Source: Chryseobacterium sp. Marseille-Q5410 (GTDB lineage Bacteria > Bacteroidota > Bacteroidia > Flavobacteriales > Weeksellaceae). From it: a DNA stretch of 64,000 nt. The first letter of the stretch is position 1; every line of letters starts with the position of its first letter. A program made the position numbers and the translations under genes. Shown here piece after piece: positions 1 through 8,681 of this stretch. A model generated the notes under the pieces. The model saw nothing but the letters and a program-made list of their open reading frames with translations, ran no database searches and had not been told where the DNA came from. Where the stretch lies: the NCBI GenBank assembly GCA_946892665.1, contig CAMPOT010000001.1:1922001-1986000 (forward strand). The letters are read 5' to 3'.

Positions 1-1
1 G

Positions 2-412
2 AATTTTCAAACTACCGGAATTTCCAAAGTTGGTGAATCTGAGGAAGAAAACTTTATCGCCATTGTGAATTATTCAATTATCGGATTAATTCAGTTGGAA
101 AAAGGATTTGCAGATGACTTTAAGCAGGACACAAACGAAATTTTGAATTTGTACGATCGTTTTGCAAACGAAGCAAAAGAATTGATGTTGCGTAAAAACC
201 ATGATTATGGTGAAGCTTGGCGAGAAATGAGAATCTCATCAATTACCGACTTAATTTACCAGAAAGTACTAAGAACCAAACAGATAGAAGACAACGCCGG
301 AGCCACTTTGGTTTCGGAAGGAATTGATGCCAATTATTTCGATATGCTGAATTATGCGGTTTTTTGTTTGATTAAACTTTCGGAAGAACAATTTGAACAT
401 AAAATAATCTAA
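2..412 (+). CDS. DUF1599 domain protein (5' end outside the window)
   Basis: The reading frame is open from the first bases of the window with no start, so this is the C-terminal part (about 136 residues) of a longer protein. A GTG at 65 is internal and should not be taken as the start. The text KNHDYGEAWREMR followed by DLIYQKVLRTKQI resembles the DUF1599 family, also described as a nucleotide-modification-associated domain; the biochemical role is not established. In Bacteroidota I recall this gene lying directly upstream of the BT_3928 gene and tpiA, as here. The gap to the next gene is 23 bp, so co-transcription is likely. The family call rests on pattern recognition. Confidence 0.75.
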   Translation, partial: NFQTTGISKVGESEEENFIAIVNYSIIGLIQLEKGFADDFKQDTNEILNLYDRFANEAKELMLRKNHDYGEAWREMRISSITDLIYQKVLRTKQIEDNAGATLVSEGIDANYFDMLNYAVFCLIKLSEEQFEHKII

Positions 413-435
413 GGAAATTTAAACTAATTTTATCC

Positions 436-1521
436 ATGAAACACATTTTAAGAATCATCATCGCCCTCATTTTTATTGCATCCGGCTTTGTGAAAGCGGT
501 TGATGTGGTGGGATTTTCGTTTAAATTGGAAGAATATTTTTCACCATCGGTGTTCAATATGCCATTTCTGGAAAGTCAAGCATTAGCGATTTCCATTTTC
601 GTGGTGGTACTGGAGTTGGTTTTAGGATTTATGTTATTGCTAAGAATACGTCTTAAATTCACGCTTTCTGCACTAATTGCGGTATGTGTATTTTTCGCAT
701 TCCTCACGTTTTATTCGGCATATTTCAATAAAGTTACCGATTGTGGATGTTTCGGAGATGCCCTGAAATTCACGCCTTGGCAAAGTTTTTTCAAGGATTT
801 AGTGCTATTGATTGGTTTAATTTTGTTGTGGCTTTTGTACAGAAATCAGTTTCAGTTGCTTCAGCCAAAAAATCCATCGAAATATGTTGCACTTTCACTG
901 TTTTCAATTGTGATGGGATTCGTCATCGCTCATGGAATTCTGCACGAACCGCTCATCGATTTCAGAGATTATAAAATAGGAACTGATCTAAACGCTGAAA
1001 AAATAAAATTACAGAGTGATCCTTCTGAATACAAAACTTTTTATTCATTAAAAAACACAAAAACCGGTGAGATTTTAGAAGTCAATCAGGATGATTATGT
1101 GAACGACAAAAAATATTGGGAAGAAGGTTCGCCTTGGAAAATCGAGGATGGAAAAACAACTTCAAAAATTGTGAAAGAAGGTTATTCATCAGAAATTTCA
1201 AAGTTTAAACCTGAAACTCCGGAAGGAATGGAATTGACCGATGAAATTCTGAAATCACCGAATGCTATTCTAATTTTTTCATACAAACCCAACGATGCCG
1301 ACAAACATTTAATGGCAGAAACCGAATTAAAAGTTAAATCTCAAAAAAACGCGTTGGTATTGGGAATTTCAACCCGGCCAAACACTTTTAAAACCATTGA
1401 TAATGCAACAATGGATGCAACTGCTATCAAAACAATTGCAAGAAGCAACCCATTTGTTTTAACTTTACAAAATGGAAAAATCGTTGACAAAATGTCGGCA
1501 AAAGACTACTTGAAAAACTAA
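436..1521 (+). CDS. BT_3928-type membrane protein, DoxX/MauE-like
   Basis: 361 residues. The N-terminal half (about 1-170) has four or five hydrophobic segments like DoxX/MauE proteins, and a TDCGCFGD motif near residue 101 sits in a short loop between membrane spans. MauE-type proteins carry this Cys pair and are linked to disulfide handling. After a further membrane segment near 150-170 the C-terminal part is soluble, with a thioredoxin-like flavour but no CxxC. The family is known in Bacteroidota as BT_3928, usually beside tpiA. A redox role in the envelope is inference from the MauE similarity. The ATG at 436 follows the DUF1599 gene by 23 bp. Confidence 0.8.
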   Translation: MKHILRIIIALIFIASGFVKAVDVVGFSFKLEEYFSPSVFNMPFLESQALAISIFVVVLELVLGFMLLLRIRLKFTLSALIAVCVFFAFLTFYSAYFNKVTDCGCFGDALKFTPWQSFFKDLVLLIGLILLWLLYRNQFQLLQPKNPSKYVALSLFSIVMGFVIAHGILHEPLIDFRDYKIGTDLNAEKIKLQSDPSEYKTFYSLKNTKTGEILEVNQDDYVNDKKYWEEGSPWKIEDGKTTSKIVKEGYSSEISKFKPETPEGMELTDEILKSPNAILIFSYKPNDADKHLMAETELKVKSQKNALVLGISTRPNTFKTIDNATMDATAIKTIARSNPFVLTLQNGKIVDKMSAKDYLKN

Positions 1522-1548
1522 ATTTCAACAACTATATATCAACATACA

Positions 1549-1899
1549 ATGCAAAAATCTAATAAATCCATCGCAGGTTATCATCTCTTAATGATCCTTT
1601 CTTCTGTTGATGGAGAATTTGCTCCCGCTGAAGGATTAAAAGTGCAAGAATATCTTGCGGAAGAATTTCCTTTTAAAATGAATCTAGATAATGAACTGGA
1701 CGTTATTGCCACATTGCAACCGGAAGATTGGAAAGATCATTTCGAATTTCACGCAAGATGTTTTTACGACGATTCGGTTGAAGAAGAGAGAAGAAGTTTT
1801 ACCGATTTCGCAAAATCATTAATTAAAGCGGATGACAAAGTGAGTGAAGACGAGCACCGTTTTTATAAATTACTAAAAAACATCTGGAATCTGGACTAA
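1549..1899 (+). CDS. TerB-like small acidic protein
   Basis: 116 residues, soluble and rich in Asp/Glu. The pattern LLMILSSVDGEFAPAEG near residue 14 and a second acidic helix-loop (SLIKADDKVSEDEHRFY) near 89 are what TerB/DjlA-N-terminal helical-bundle proteins show: two pseudo-repeats with acidic residues that can bind metal. TerB homologues are found far beyond tellurite resistance, and no other ter genes are nearby, so a tellurite role should not be assumed. It lies 27 bp after the BT_3928 gene and 38 bp before tpiA, probably in one transcript. Confidence 0.7.
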   Translation: MQKSNKSIAGYHLLMILSSVDGEFAPAEGLKVQEYLAEEFPFKMNLDNELDVIATLQPEDWKDHFEFHARCFYDDSVEEERRSFTDFAKSLIKADDKVSEDEHRFYKLLKNIWNLD

Positions 1900-1937
1900 A
1901 AATCCAATAATCGAGAAATACAAACAAACTGGAAATT

Positions 1938-2699
1938 ATGAGAAAAAACATCGTTGCAGGAAACTGGAAAATGAATAAAAATGTGATTGAAGCTCAACAA
2001 TTAATGTTTCAATTACTTCAATACAAAAAAAACAACGCCACCAACTGTGAAGTTTGGATTGCGCCGCCTTCGCTGTATTTAATGATGGCAAAAGATATCT
2101 ATGAGCAAGATGAAATCGGAGTTTTCGCACAAGATATGAGCGAGCATGAGAGTGGCGCATTTACAGGCGAAATTTCCGCGGCTATGCTGGAATCTATCGA
2201 TGCGACCGGTTCAATTATCGGGCATTCCGAACGCAGACAATACCACGGAGAAACCGATTCGCACTGCAACAGAAAAGTGAAATTGGCTTTAGATAATGGC
2301 TTAATACCCATTTATTGCAACGGTGAAACTTTAGAACAAAGAAAAGCCGGACAACATTTGGACGTTGTAAAAAACCAAACTGAAGTTGCTCTTTTCACGC
2401 TTTCTGCTGAGGAGATCAAGAAAGTAGTGATCGCTTACGAACCTGTTTGGGCAATAGGAACTGGCGAAACTGCATCTCCGGAACAGGCGCAGGAAATTCA
2501 CGCGCACATCAGAAGCTTGATTGCGACGAAATATGGACAAGAAGTTGCAAACGAAATTTCAATTTTGTATGGTGGTTCTGTAAAACCGGATAATGCTAAA
2601 GAAATTTTTTCCCAACCCGATATCGATGGAGGTTTGATTGGAGGAGCTTCTTTGAAAGCTGAAGATTTTGCTAAAATTATTGAAGGTTTTAACTCTTAA
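1938..2699 (+). CDS. tpiA: triosephosphate isomerase
   Basis: 253 residues, the usual TIM length. It interconverts dihydroxyacetone phosphate and glyceraldehyde 3-phosphate in glycolysis and gluconeogenesis. Catalytic residues are visible: Asn9/Lys11 in GNWKMN, His96 in GHSERR and Glu168 in AYEPVWAIGTGE (the flexible phosphate-gripping loop follows it). The C-terminal phosphate-binding GGS and GG motifs are present (YGGSVKP, GLIGGASL). It is the last gene of the plus-strand cluster and runs into a strong bidirectional terminator shared with convergent clpP. Confidence 0.98.
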   Translation: MRKNIVAGNWKMNKNVIEAQQLMFQLLQYKKNNATNCEVWIAPPSLYLMMAKDIYEQDEIGVFAQDMSEHESGAFTGEISAAMLESIDATGSIIGHSERRQYHGETDSHCNRKVKLALDNGLIPIYCNGETLEQRKAGQHLDVVKNQTEVALFTLSAEEIKKVVIAYEPVWAIGTGETASPEQAQEIHAHIRSLIATKYGQEVANEISILYGGSVKPDNAKEIFSQPDIDGGLIGGASLKAEDFAKIIEGFNS

Positions 2700-2713
2700 A
2701 ATCATTCCAATAA

Positions 2714-2748
2714 CAAAAAAAAGAACGCAAATTCGCGTTCTTTTTTTT
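2714..2748. terminator. bidirectional terminator between tpiA and clpP
   Basis: Perfect 8-bp stem AAGAACGC/GCGTTCTT (2721-2728 with 2735-2742) with a 6-nt loop, an A-tract on the left and T8 on the right, so it can stop both convergent transcripts. Confidence 0.9.
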
Positions 2749-2769
2749 GCCGGCAAGCAATAGTTTTGA

Positions 2770-3453
2770 TTACTTTTCTACTTTTCTTTCCAAAACTTCA
2801 TCCACCATTCCGAAATCTTGGGCTTCGGAAGATGTCATCCAATAGTCTCTGTCAGAAGCCTTTTCAACCCATTCGTAGGTTTGTCCTGAATGGATAGAAA
2901 TTATGTCGTACAACTCTTTTTTAAGTTTCAACATTTCTCTTAAATTAATTTCCATATCAGAAGCAACACCTTGGGCGCCACCTGAAGGTTGGTGGATCAT
3001 CACTCGGGAATGTTTCAACGCGGAACGTTTACCTTTTTCTCCGGCTACCAAAAGTACAGCACCCATCGAAGCTGCCATTCCGGTACAAATTGTAGAAACA
3101 TCCGGCTTGATGATTTGCATGGTGTCGTAAATTCCCAAACCTGCATAAACGCTTCCACCAGGGGAATTAATATAGATTTGAATATCTTTGGAAGCATCCG
3201 AACTTTCTAAAAACAGAAGCTGAGCCGTCACAATATTCGCTACCTGATCATCAATTCCGGTTCCAAGAAAGATGATTCTATCCATCATCAAACGTGAAAA
3301 AACATCCATTTGTGCAACGTTTAATCGTCTTTCTTCCATGATATATGGCGTAAGATTGGTTGGTCCAAACATTCCCATATATTGATCGGTTACCAAACCG
3401 CTGTTACCCAAGTGCTTTACAGAGAAATCTCTGAAATCTTTTTTTATGTCCAT
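2770..3453 (-). CDS. clpP: ATP-dependent Clp protease proteolytic subunit
   Basis: 227 residues. ClpP forms the tetradecameric serine peptidase chamber that degrades proteins unfolded by ClpX or a similar AAA+ partner. The catalytic triad is visible: Ser129 in GMAASMGA, His154 in RVMIHQPSGG and Asp203 in SDRDYWM. The oxyanion glycines in INSPGGSVYAG are present. The N-terminus is about 25 residues longer than E. coli mature ClpP, consistent with a propeptide or a Bacteroidota extension. No clpX lies downstream in the window. Transcription converges with tpiA across the terminator at 2714-2748. Confidence 0.97.
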   Translation of the reverse strand: MDIKKDFRDFSVKHLGNSGLVTDQYMGMFGPTNLTPYIMEERRLNVAQMDVFSRLMMDRIIFLGTGIDDQVANIVTAQLLFLESSDASKDIQIYINSPGGSVYAGLGIYDTMQIIKPDVSTICTGMAASMGAVLLVAGEKGKRSALKHSRVMIHQPSGGAQGVASDMEINLREMLKLKKELYDIISIHSGQTYEWVEKASDRDYWMTSSEAQDFGMVDEVLERKVEK

Positions 3454-3539
3454 ACTATTTTTAATTACGAAATTTAAGATATATTTTAATGCTGACTAAT
3501 TTACAAACAATATTCCATAACCGAAAATCCGACAAACTG

Positions 3540-5465
3540 TCATAAAACTCTGAAAAGCTTTTCATCAAGCTCTTTTCTAAGTTGGTTGAGGCTGATGATT
3601 TTTTTATAGGTTTCATCGTTGTTTTCATTTTCGGAAAGCTGCATTTTCATATCATTAATCAATTTAAGAATATACTCTCTTTTGTACCGAAAAATCACAT
3701 CCTGCACCAACTTGGGAAGCACTTCTTCTTCAGTACTAAAAAATATTTGATACTTACCCCAATCACTATTTTCATAAGGTTCTACCAAAGCATCGGCAAT
3801 TTTCCCTGTAATTTCTTCGTCCATCAGCGTCATGAAAAAATTCCCCGAACGCAACTCATTTTCACCAATTCCCGATTTTATTTCATCAATAATTTTCTGG
3901 TTCAATGGCGATTGGATTTCGCACTGATCGACCTCCAAATGAGTGATAATTTCTTCAATAACCGTAATTTGATAGGCATTATTTTCTTCATCAGTTCGGT
4001 TGAGGATTCGGTCACCATATTTTAGCATCAATTCCACCATTTTTTCCTCTAAAACCAAAATCGGATTTACCGCATCACTGACATCGGGAACTTTTTCAAG
4101 TTTAGGTTTTATCGGCGCTTCTTGCTTATGTTGTGGCGTGTTTTGTTGTTTTTGAAGCTGTTTCTGAATATTCAATTCATTAAAAAGTGACTGTTCAGAA
4201 AGCTGAAACTTATTGGAAACTTCCTTTAAGTAAATTTCTTGTTTTAGTGCATTTTGAACAAAACCTACCGATTTCACAATATCACGGATCGCTTCTGCCT
4301 TTTTTATCGGATCATCGCCAGCTTCTTTCATAAGAATTTCGGCTTTGAAATCGATGAAATCTTTGGCTTCCTTTTGAATGAAATTTTCCACATATTCTTG
4401 TGAATGTTTTCTGGCAAAAGAATCCGGATCATCGCCATCGGGGAACAGTAAAACGCGGATATTCATAGATTCTGAAAGCAACATATCGATGCTTCGGAAA
4501 CTCGCTTTAATTCCTGCTTTGTCCCCATCAAAAAGAATGGTTACGTTCTCGGTAAGTCGCTTAATCAGCTTGATCTGTTCGACCGTAAGTGCAGTTCCGG
4601 AGCTGGAAACTACATTCTCTATCCCGCTTTGATGTAGCGCAATTACATCCATGTAACCTTCCACCAAAAGACAAAGATTGTTTTTTGAAATCGCCTGTTT
4701 CGATTGGTTTAAACCATAAAGAACATTGGACTTATGGTAGATTTCCGTCTCAGGAGAATTGAGATATTTTGCGGTTTTGACGTTATTTTTAAGAATTCTC
4801 GCACCAAAACCTAAAACTCTGCCTGAAAAACTGTGAATGGGAAAAATCACTCTTTCTCGAAAACGATCGACACCGTTGGGAGCGTTTTCAGGGAAGATGG
4901 AAAGTCCGGATTTCTCTAAAATTTCTTTCGAATACCCCTTATCTAACGCATACTTTGTAAATGCATTTTTCTTTTCAGGGGAATATCCCAATTGAAATTT
5001 CTTAATGATTTCATCGCGAAGTGCTCTTTCTTTAAAGTAAGAATAACCGATTGTTTTTCCTTCATCAGTTTCAAAAAGTTGCTCCTGAAAAAAATTGCTG
5101 GCTATTTCATGAATTTTAAATAACAATTCTTTATCGGTCTGCGACTTTTTTTCGTCTTCAGTAAGTTCGCGGGTATCCTCTTCTATTTCGATTCCGTATT
5201 TTTTCGCGGCATGCCGAAGCGCTTCCGGATAGGTAAAATTTTCTATTTCCATAAGGAAAGAAATAGCCGTACCTCCTTTTCCACTGGAGAAATCTTTCCA
5301 GATTTGCTTGCTAGGAGAAACCACAAAACTTGCAGTTTTTTCGTCATGAAAAGGGCTTAATCCTTTAAAATTGGAGCCGGCTCTTTTCAGTTGCACATAT
5401 TCACCTATAATTTCTTCAACACGGATGGTGGAGAATATCTTATCGATGGTCGCTTTTGAAATCAT
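3540..5465 (-). CDS. dnaG: DNA primase lacking the zinc-binding cysteines
   Basis: 641 residues, full length. DnaG synthesises RNA primers at the replication fork. The N-terminal CHC2 region is recognisable (GLSPFHDEKTASFVVSPSKQ) but only His40 of the four zinc ligands remains. The other three positions are Ser37, Asp58 and Ser61 (KDFSSGKGG in place of CFGCG). The catalytic core follows, with the Toprim motifs VEGYMD and LFDGDKAG. The C-terminal third is the helicase-interacting region with a low-complexity Gln/Lys linker. From memory, flavobacterial primases share this loss, so it is a clade trait, not damage. The next gene downstream, clpP, starts 86 bp away. Confidence 0.95.
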   Translation of the reverse strand: MISKATIDKIFSTIRVEEIIGEYVQLKRAGSNFKGLSPFHDEKTASFVVSPSKQIWKDFSSGKGGTAISFLMEIENFTYPEALRHAAKKYGIEIEEDTRELTEDEKKSQTDKELLFKIHEIASNFFQEQLFETDEGKTIGYSYFKERALRDEIIKKFQLGYSPEKKNAFTKYALDKGYSKEILEKSGLSIFPENAPNGVDRFRERVIFPIHSFSGRVLGFGARILKNNVKTAKYLNSPETEIYHKSNVLYGLNQSKQAISKNNLCLLVEGYMDVIALHQSGIENVVSSSGTALTVEQIKLIKRLTENVTILFDGDKAGIKASFRSIDMLLSESMNIRVLLFPDGDDPDSFARKHSQEYVENFIQKEAKDFIDFKAEILMKEAGDDPIKKAEAIRDIVKSVGFVQNALKQEIYLKEVSNKFQLSEQSLFNELNIQKQLQKQQNTPQHKQEAPIKPKLEKVPDVSDAVNPILVLEEKMVELMLKYGDRILNRTDEENNAYQITVIEEIITHLEVDQCEIQSPLNQKIIDEIKSGIGENELRSGNFFMTLMDEEITGKIADALVEPYENSDWGKYQIFFSTEEEVLPKLVQDVIFRYKREYILKLINDMKMQLSENENNDETYKKIISLNQLRKELDEKLFRVL

Positions 5466-5674
5466 GGTGTAAAAATATGAATTTTTTAGAAGAAAAAATT
5501 GGCGCGTCGAGGTTAAGAAAAGCGCTTAATGAGATTATTTTTCAATATTATGTTGATAAATATTGTAAAGTTTAAAACAAAAAAATGTTTAAGATCATTT
5601 TATGATTCAACTTTTTGGCGCTCGCTTCGCTCGCGCCCAACAAATTTTAATTATTTTTGAAAAAATAATCCAAA
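5466..5674. other. dnaG-tsaE divergent intergenic region
   Basis: About 210 bp separate the divergent dnaG and tsaE starts. The stretch is very AT-rich except for a GC-rich patch at about 5617-5638. The patch contains two tandem TCGCT units flanked by GGCGC and GCGCC, able to form a short imperfect hairpin. No RNA gene or ORF is evident, and no clear TAnnTTTG box was found. Confidence 0.4.
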
Positions 5675-6082
5675 ATGCAATTCAACATCAATAAAATAGA
5701 AGATTGGCAAAATGTGGTGAATGAAATTCTACCGGAATTACAACATCCTATTTTGCTTTTGAAAGGAAATTTAGGAGCCGGAAAAACGACTTTCACACAG
5801 TTTTTATTGAAAAATCTGGGCAGCTCCGACGAGGTTTCTTCGCCAACCTATGCCATCGTGAATGAATACCATACTCCGAAAGGAAATATTTTCCATTTCG
5901 ATCTTTACCGAATGAAAAACCTCACCGAAGTTTATGACATCGGTATTGAGGAATATCTCGATAATTCCTATCTCTGCATTATCGAATGGCCGGAGATTTA
6001 TGAAGAAGAACTCGACGATTTCCCACATCATGAACTCAAAATTGAAAATGATGGAGAAACAAGAAGAATTGATTTCATTTAA
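5675..6082 (+). CDS. tsaE: tRNA threonylcarbamoyladenosine biosynthesis ATPase TsaE
   Basis: 135 residues, the usual size. TsaE is the P-loop ATPase that works with TsaB, TsaC and TsaD to make t6A37 on ANN-decoding tRNAs. The Walker A motif GNLGAGKTT spans 31-39. The switch-like segment SSPTYAIVNEY, the FHFDLYRM motif and the IIEWPE motif characteristic of the family are all present. The ATG lies about 210 bp from divergent dnaG. The downstream gene ald has its own promoter-like sequence, so the two need not be co-transcribed. Confidence 0.95.
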   Translation: MQFNINKIEDWQNVVNEILPELQHPILLLKGNLGAGKTTFTQFLLKNLGSSDEVSSPTYAIVNEYHTPKGNIFHFDLYRMKNLTEVYDIGIEEYLDNSYLCIIEWPEIYEEELDDFPHHELKIENDGETRRIDFI

Positions 6083-6162
6083 AAAAAGATTTTAAAAAGT
6101 TTAAATAAAACCGATTCTCAGCAAGTTTTAAGCAACCGAAGTACAGATCCTTACGAAATGAT

Positions 6163-6170
6163 TATCTTTG
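6163..6170 (+). promoter_or_regulatory. TAnnTTTG -7 box upstream of ald
   Basis: TATCTTTG matches the Bacteroidota -7 consensus TAnnTTTG and lies 43 nt before the ald ATG. A clear -33 TTTG partner was not identified. Confidence 0.5.
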
Positions 6171-6213
6171 CAATTAAATGATAAGATTTCTATTAAATAA
6201 TTATTGATTTCTA

Positions 6214-7407
6214 ATGAGCAATACACATGTTTTCACTCCTTTTTCGGAGGAAGAACTCATCCCAAAAGAAGAGAAATTGGAAGTAATCAAAAAAGGCAAA
6301 CAGTTCAGCATCGGGGTACCGAAAGAAACCTGCCTGAATGAACGCAGAACTTGTCTTACTCCTGATGCAGTGCAGGTTTTGGTGGCGCACGGTCACCATA
6401 TTATTGTAGAAAGTGGTGCTGGTGAAGGTTCATTTTTCACCGATTTGCAATATTCTGAATCGGGAGCCACGATTACGCAAAATCCTCAAGAAGCTTTTCA
6501 ACAGGATTTGGTACTAAAAATAAATCCACCGACTGAAGAGGAAATTGAATATTTCAAACCGTGTACTTACTTAGTTTCTGCGCTACAAATTAACCTTAGA
6601 GACCAAGATTATTTCAAAAAACTTTCCGAGAAAAAAATCAATGCCATCGCATTTGAATTTATTATCGATGAGTACAAGCAACTGTCTTTGGTAAGACTCA
6701 TTGGGGAAATCGCAGGAAACATTTCCATTCTTTATGCAGCTGAATTGTTAGCCTTATCAAACGGATTAATGTTGGGTGGAATTACAGGCGTAAGACCAAC
6801 CGAAGTAGTAATTTTAGGAGCCGGAATCGTTGGGGAATTCGCTACAAAAGCAGCATTAGGATTAGGAGCAAGTGTGAAAGTATTCGACAATTCATTATCG
6901 AAACTCCGAAGATTACATATGATGGTTGATGGCAGAGTACCGACTTCTATTATTGATCCTAAAGAACTTTCTAAAAGTTTGAAACGTGCAGATGTGGTCA
7001 TCGGTGCACTTTCGAAGAACAGTTTAGCTCCAGTTGTGACCGAAGAAATGGTTTCGAAGATGAAAAAAGGAAGTGTAATTATCGATGTAACCATCGATAA
7101 CGGAAATATAATCGAAACTTCGGAGCTTACCGATATGGAAAATCCGTACATCATCAAACATGGTGTAATTCATTGCGGGTTGCCGAACCTTACCTCGAAA
7201 ATGCCAAGAACAACCACGAAAGCAGTTTCTAATTTCTTCCTCAGTTATCTCCTTAATTATGATGAAGAAGGCGGTTTCGAGAACATGCTGGTTCGTAAAA
7301 ACGAAATGAAGCAATCTTTGTATATGTACAAAGGTCGTCATACGAAAAAGCTGGTTTGCGACCGATTCAATTTAAATTACCACGACATCAACCTTTTAAT
7401 TTTTTAA
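6214..7407 (+). CDS. ald: alanine dehydrogenase
   Basis: 397 residues. The enzyme catalyses NAD-dependent oxidative deamination of L-alanine to pyruvate, or the reverse. An N-terminal substrate domain carries the family signature VPKETCLNERRTCLTPDAV, and a central Rossmann domain has VVILGAGIVGEFA. The C-terminal part has HCGLPNLTSKMPRTTTKA, typical of the Ald/PntA superfamily. There is an extra N-terminal segment of about 35 residues before the GVPKE motif, which I recall from other Flavobacteriia. The stop codon abuts the ATG of the next gene with no gap, indicating translational coupling. Confidence 0.93.
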   Translation: MSNTHVFTPFSEEELIPKEEKLEVIKKGKQFSIGVPKETCLNERRTCLTPDAVQVLVAHGHHIIVESGAGEGSFFTDLQYSESGATITQNPQEAFQQDLVLKINPPTEEEIEYFKPCTYLVSALQINLRDQDYFKKLSEKKINAIAFEFIIDEYKQLSLVRLIGEIAGNISILYAAELLALSNGLMLGGITGVRPTEVVILGAGIVGEFATKAALGLGASVKVFDNSLSKLRRLHMMVDGRVPTSIIDPKELSKSLKRADVVIGALSKNSLAPVVTEEMVSKMKKGSVIIDVTIDNGNIIETSELTDMENPYIIKHGVIHCGLPNLTSKMPRTTTKAVSNFFLSYLLNYDEEGGFENMLVRKNEMKQSLYMYKGRHTKKLVCDRFNLNYHDINLLIF

Positions 7408-7779
7408 ATGAGAAAGTTGAAATTTTTCTTTATAGGTCTAATTCCCGGGCTGATACTGGTATTTTTTATCCTAAACAAAAAAGGCGCAAGTTGCAGCGGA
7501 TATCTTCCAAACGCTAGAGTAATTGCAGAAACCCTTTCAAAAAAAATAGTTTATACACCTGCGTTTTCAGAACAGATGAATCTGAACAATATAGATGAAA
7601 AATTTCTGAAGGACAGCATTATCACTAAAGGTTCAATTGATTTTGAAAGAAGCCAAGCTCAGAAAAAACCTTGCCCTGAATATCTGCTTACGTACCCGAA
7701 TAAAAACCCAAAATTTGAAATCGGTTTTGAAAAATGCAAAGAAAGCGCAACTTTCAAGACCTTAAAAAAACTTCGTTAA
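7408..7779 (+). CDS. small membrane-anchored protein, DUF4258-like
   Basis: 123 residues. One N-terminal hydrophobic segment (about 5-22) is followed by a soluble periplasmic domain beginning SCSGYLPNARV. Short single-pass proteins with a PNARV motif after the anchor are annotated in Flavobacteriia as DUF4258 proteins. The later KGSIDFERS segment fits that pattern, but I cannot confirm the family without a profile search. Four cysteines (SCSGY, KKPCPEY, FEKCKE and the one before the motif region) could form disulfides in the periplasm. The ATG follows the ald stop directly; tyrA follows after 31 bp. Function unknown. Confidence 0.7.
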   Translation: MRKLKFFFIGLIPGLILVFFILNKKGASCSGYLPNARVIAETLSKKIVYTPAFSEQMNLNNIDEKFLKDSIITKGSIDFERSQAQKKPCPEYLLTYPNKNPKFEIGFEKCKESATFKTLKKLR

Positions 7780-7810
7780 GATAAAATTCTAATTAAAGTA
7801 TTGTTGAAGG

Positions 7811-8656
7811 ATGAAAATTACGATCATCGGTGTTGGATTAATTGGAGGTTCCATGGCATTGAAACTAAAATCTGCAGGATTGGTTTCCTATGTATTTGGA
7901 GTAGATCAAAATGAAAATCATTTAACTGAAGCCAAAGAAATTGGTATTATCAACGAGATTTCTTCTATGGAAGATGCGGTAAAGCAATCGGAATTGGTAA
8001 TTATTGCTATACCTGTAGATGCGGCAAAAAAAGTTTTGCCAACCGTACTCGATTTAATCGATGAAAACCAAACGGTGATGGATGCGGGTTCCACCAAACA
8101 CGGAATCGTAGGAGCAGTTCGAAATCATCCGATGAGGAAACGTTTTGTGGCTTTTCACCCGATGTGGGGAACGGAAAATTCGGGTCCTAAATCCGCAATT
8201 TCAGAGAGTTTTTCAGGAAAAGCCGCCGTCATTTGCGATCGAGAAGATTCGGCTGAAGATGCATTAAAAATGGTAGAAAAAGTGATTGAAAACCTCCAAA
8301 TGCATTTGATCTACATGAATGCGGATGATCATGATGTTCACACCGCTTATATTTCACACATTTCACACATCACGTCATACGCACTTGCGAACACTGTTTT
8401 GGAAAAAGAACGCGAGGAAGACACGATTTTTCAGCTTGCCAGTACAGGTTTTTCAAGTACAGTTCGCTTAGCGAAATCTCACCCTGAAATGTGGGTTCCA
8501 ATCTTTAAACAAAATAAAGAAAATGTACTCGATGTACTGAATGAACATATTTCCCAGTTGAGAAAATTCAAATCTGCTTTAGAAAAAGAGAATTATGAAT
8601 TGTTGGAAGATCTCATTAGAAATGCCAATAAAATCAGAGGAATTTTAGATAAATAA
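7811..8656 (+). CDS. tyrA: prephenate dehydrogenase
   Basis: 281 residues, a monofunctional TyrA without a chorismate mutase domain. It oxidatively decarboxylates prephenate to 4-hydroxyphenylpyruvate on the tyrosine branch of the shikimate pathway. The NAD-binding motif GVGLIGGSMAL spans 7-17. The family motifs DAGSTK (91-96) and HPMWGTENSG (from 116) follow, and the helical dimerisation domain contains TAYISHISHI. It lies 31 bp after the small membrane protein and converges with sdaA 25 bp downstream with no obvious terminator between. Confidence 0.95.
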   Translation: MKITIIGVGLIGGSMALKLKSAGLVSYVFGVDQNENHLTEAKEIGIINEISSMEDAVKQSELVIIAIPVDAAKKVLPTVLDLIDENQTVMDAGSTKHGIVGAVRNHPMRKRFVAFHPMWGTENSGPKSAISESFSGKAAVICDREDSAEDALKMVEKVIENLQMHLIYMNADDHDVHTAYISHISHITSYALANTVLEKEREEDTIFQLASTGFSSTVRLAKSHPEMWVPIFKQNKENVLDVLNEHISQLRKFKSALEKENYELLEDLIRNANKIRGILDK

Positions 8657-8681
8657 TTTGATAAAACTTCCCAATTTCAGC

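Noticed and set aside
1549-1899. Tellurite resistance function
   Set aside because: Only a TerB-like fold is present; no terZ, terC or terD genes accompany it.
5617-5638. GC-rich repeat as a REP element or origin site
   Set aside because: Only one copy with two short direct repeats was seen in the window; no DnaA-box cluster or second copy.
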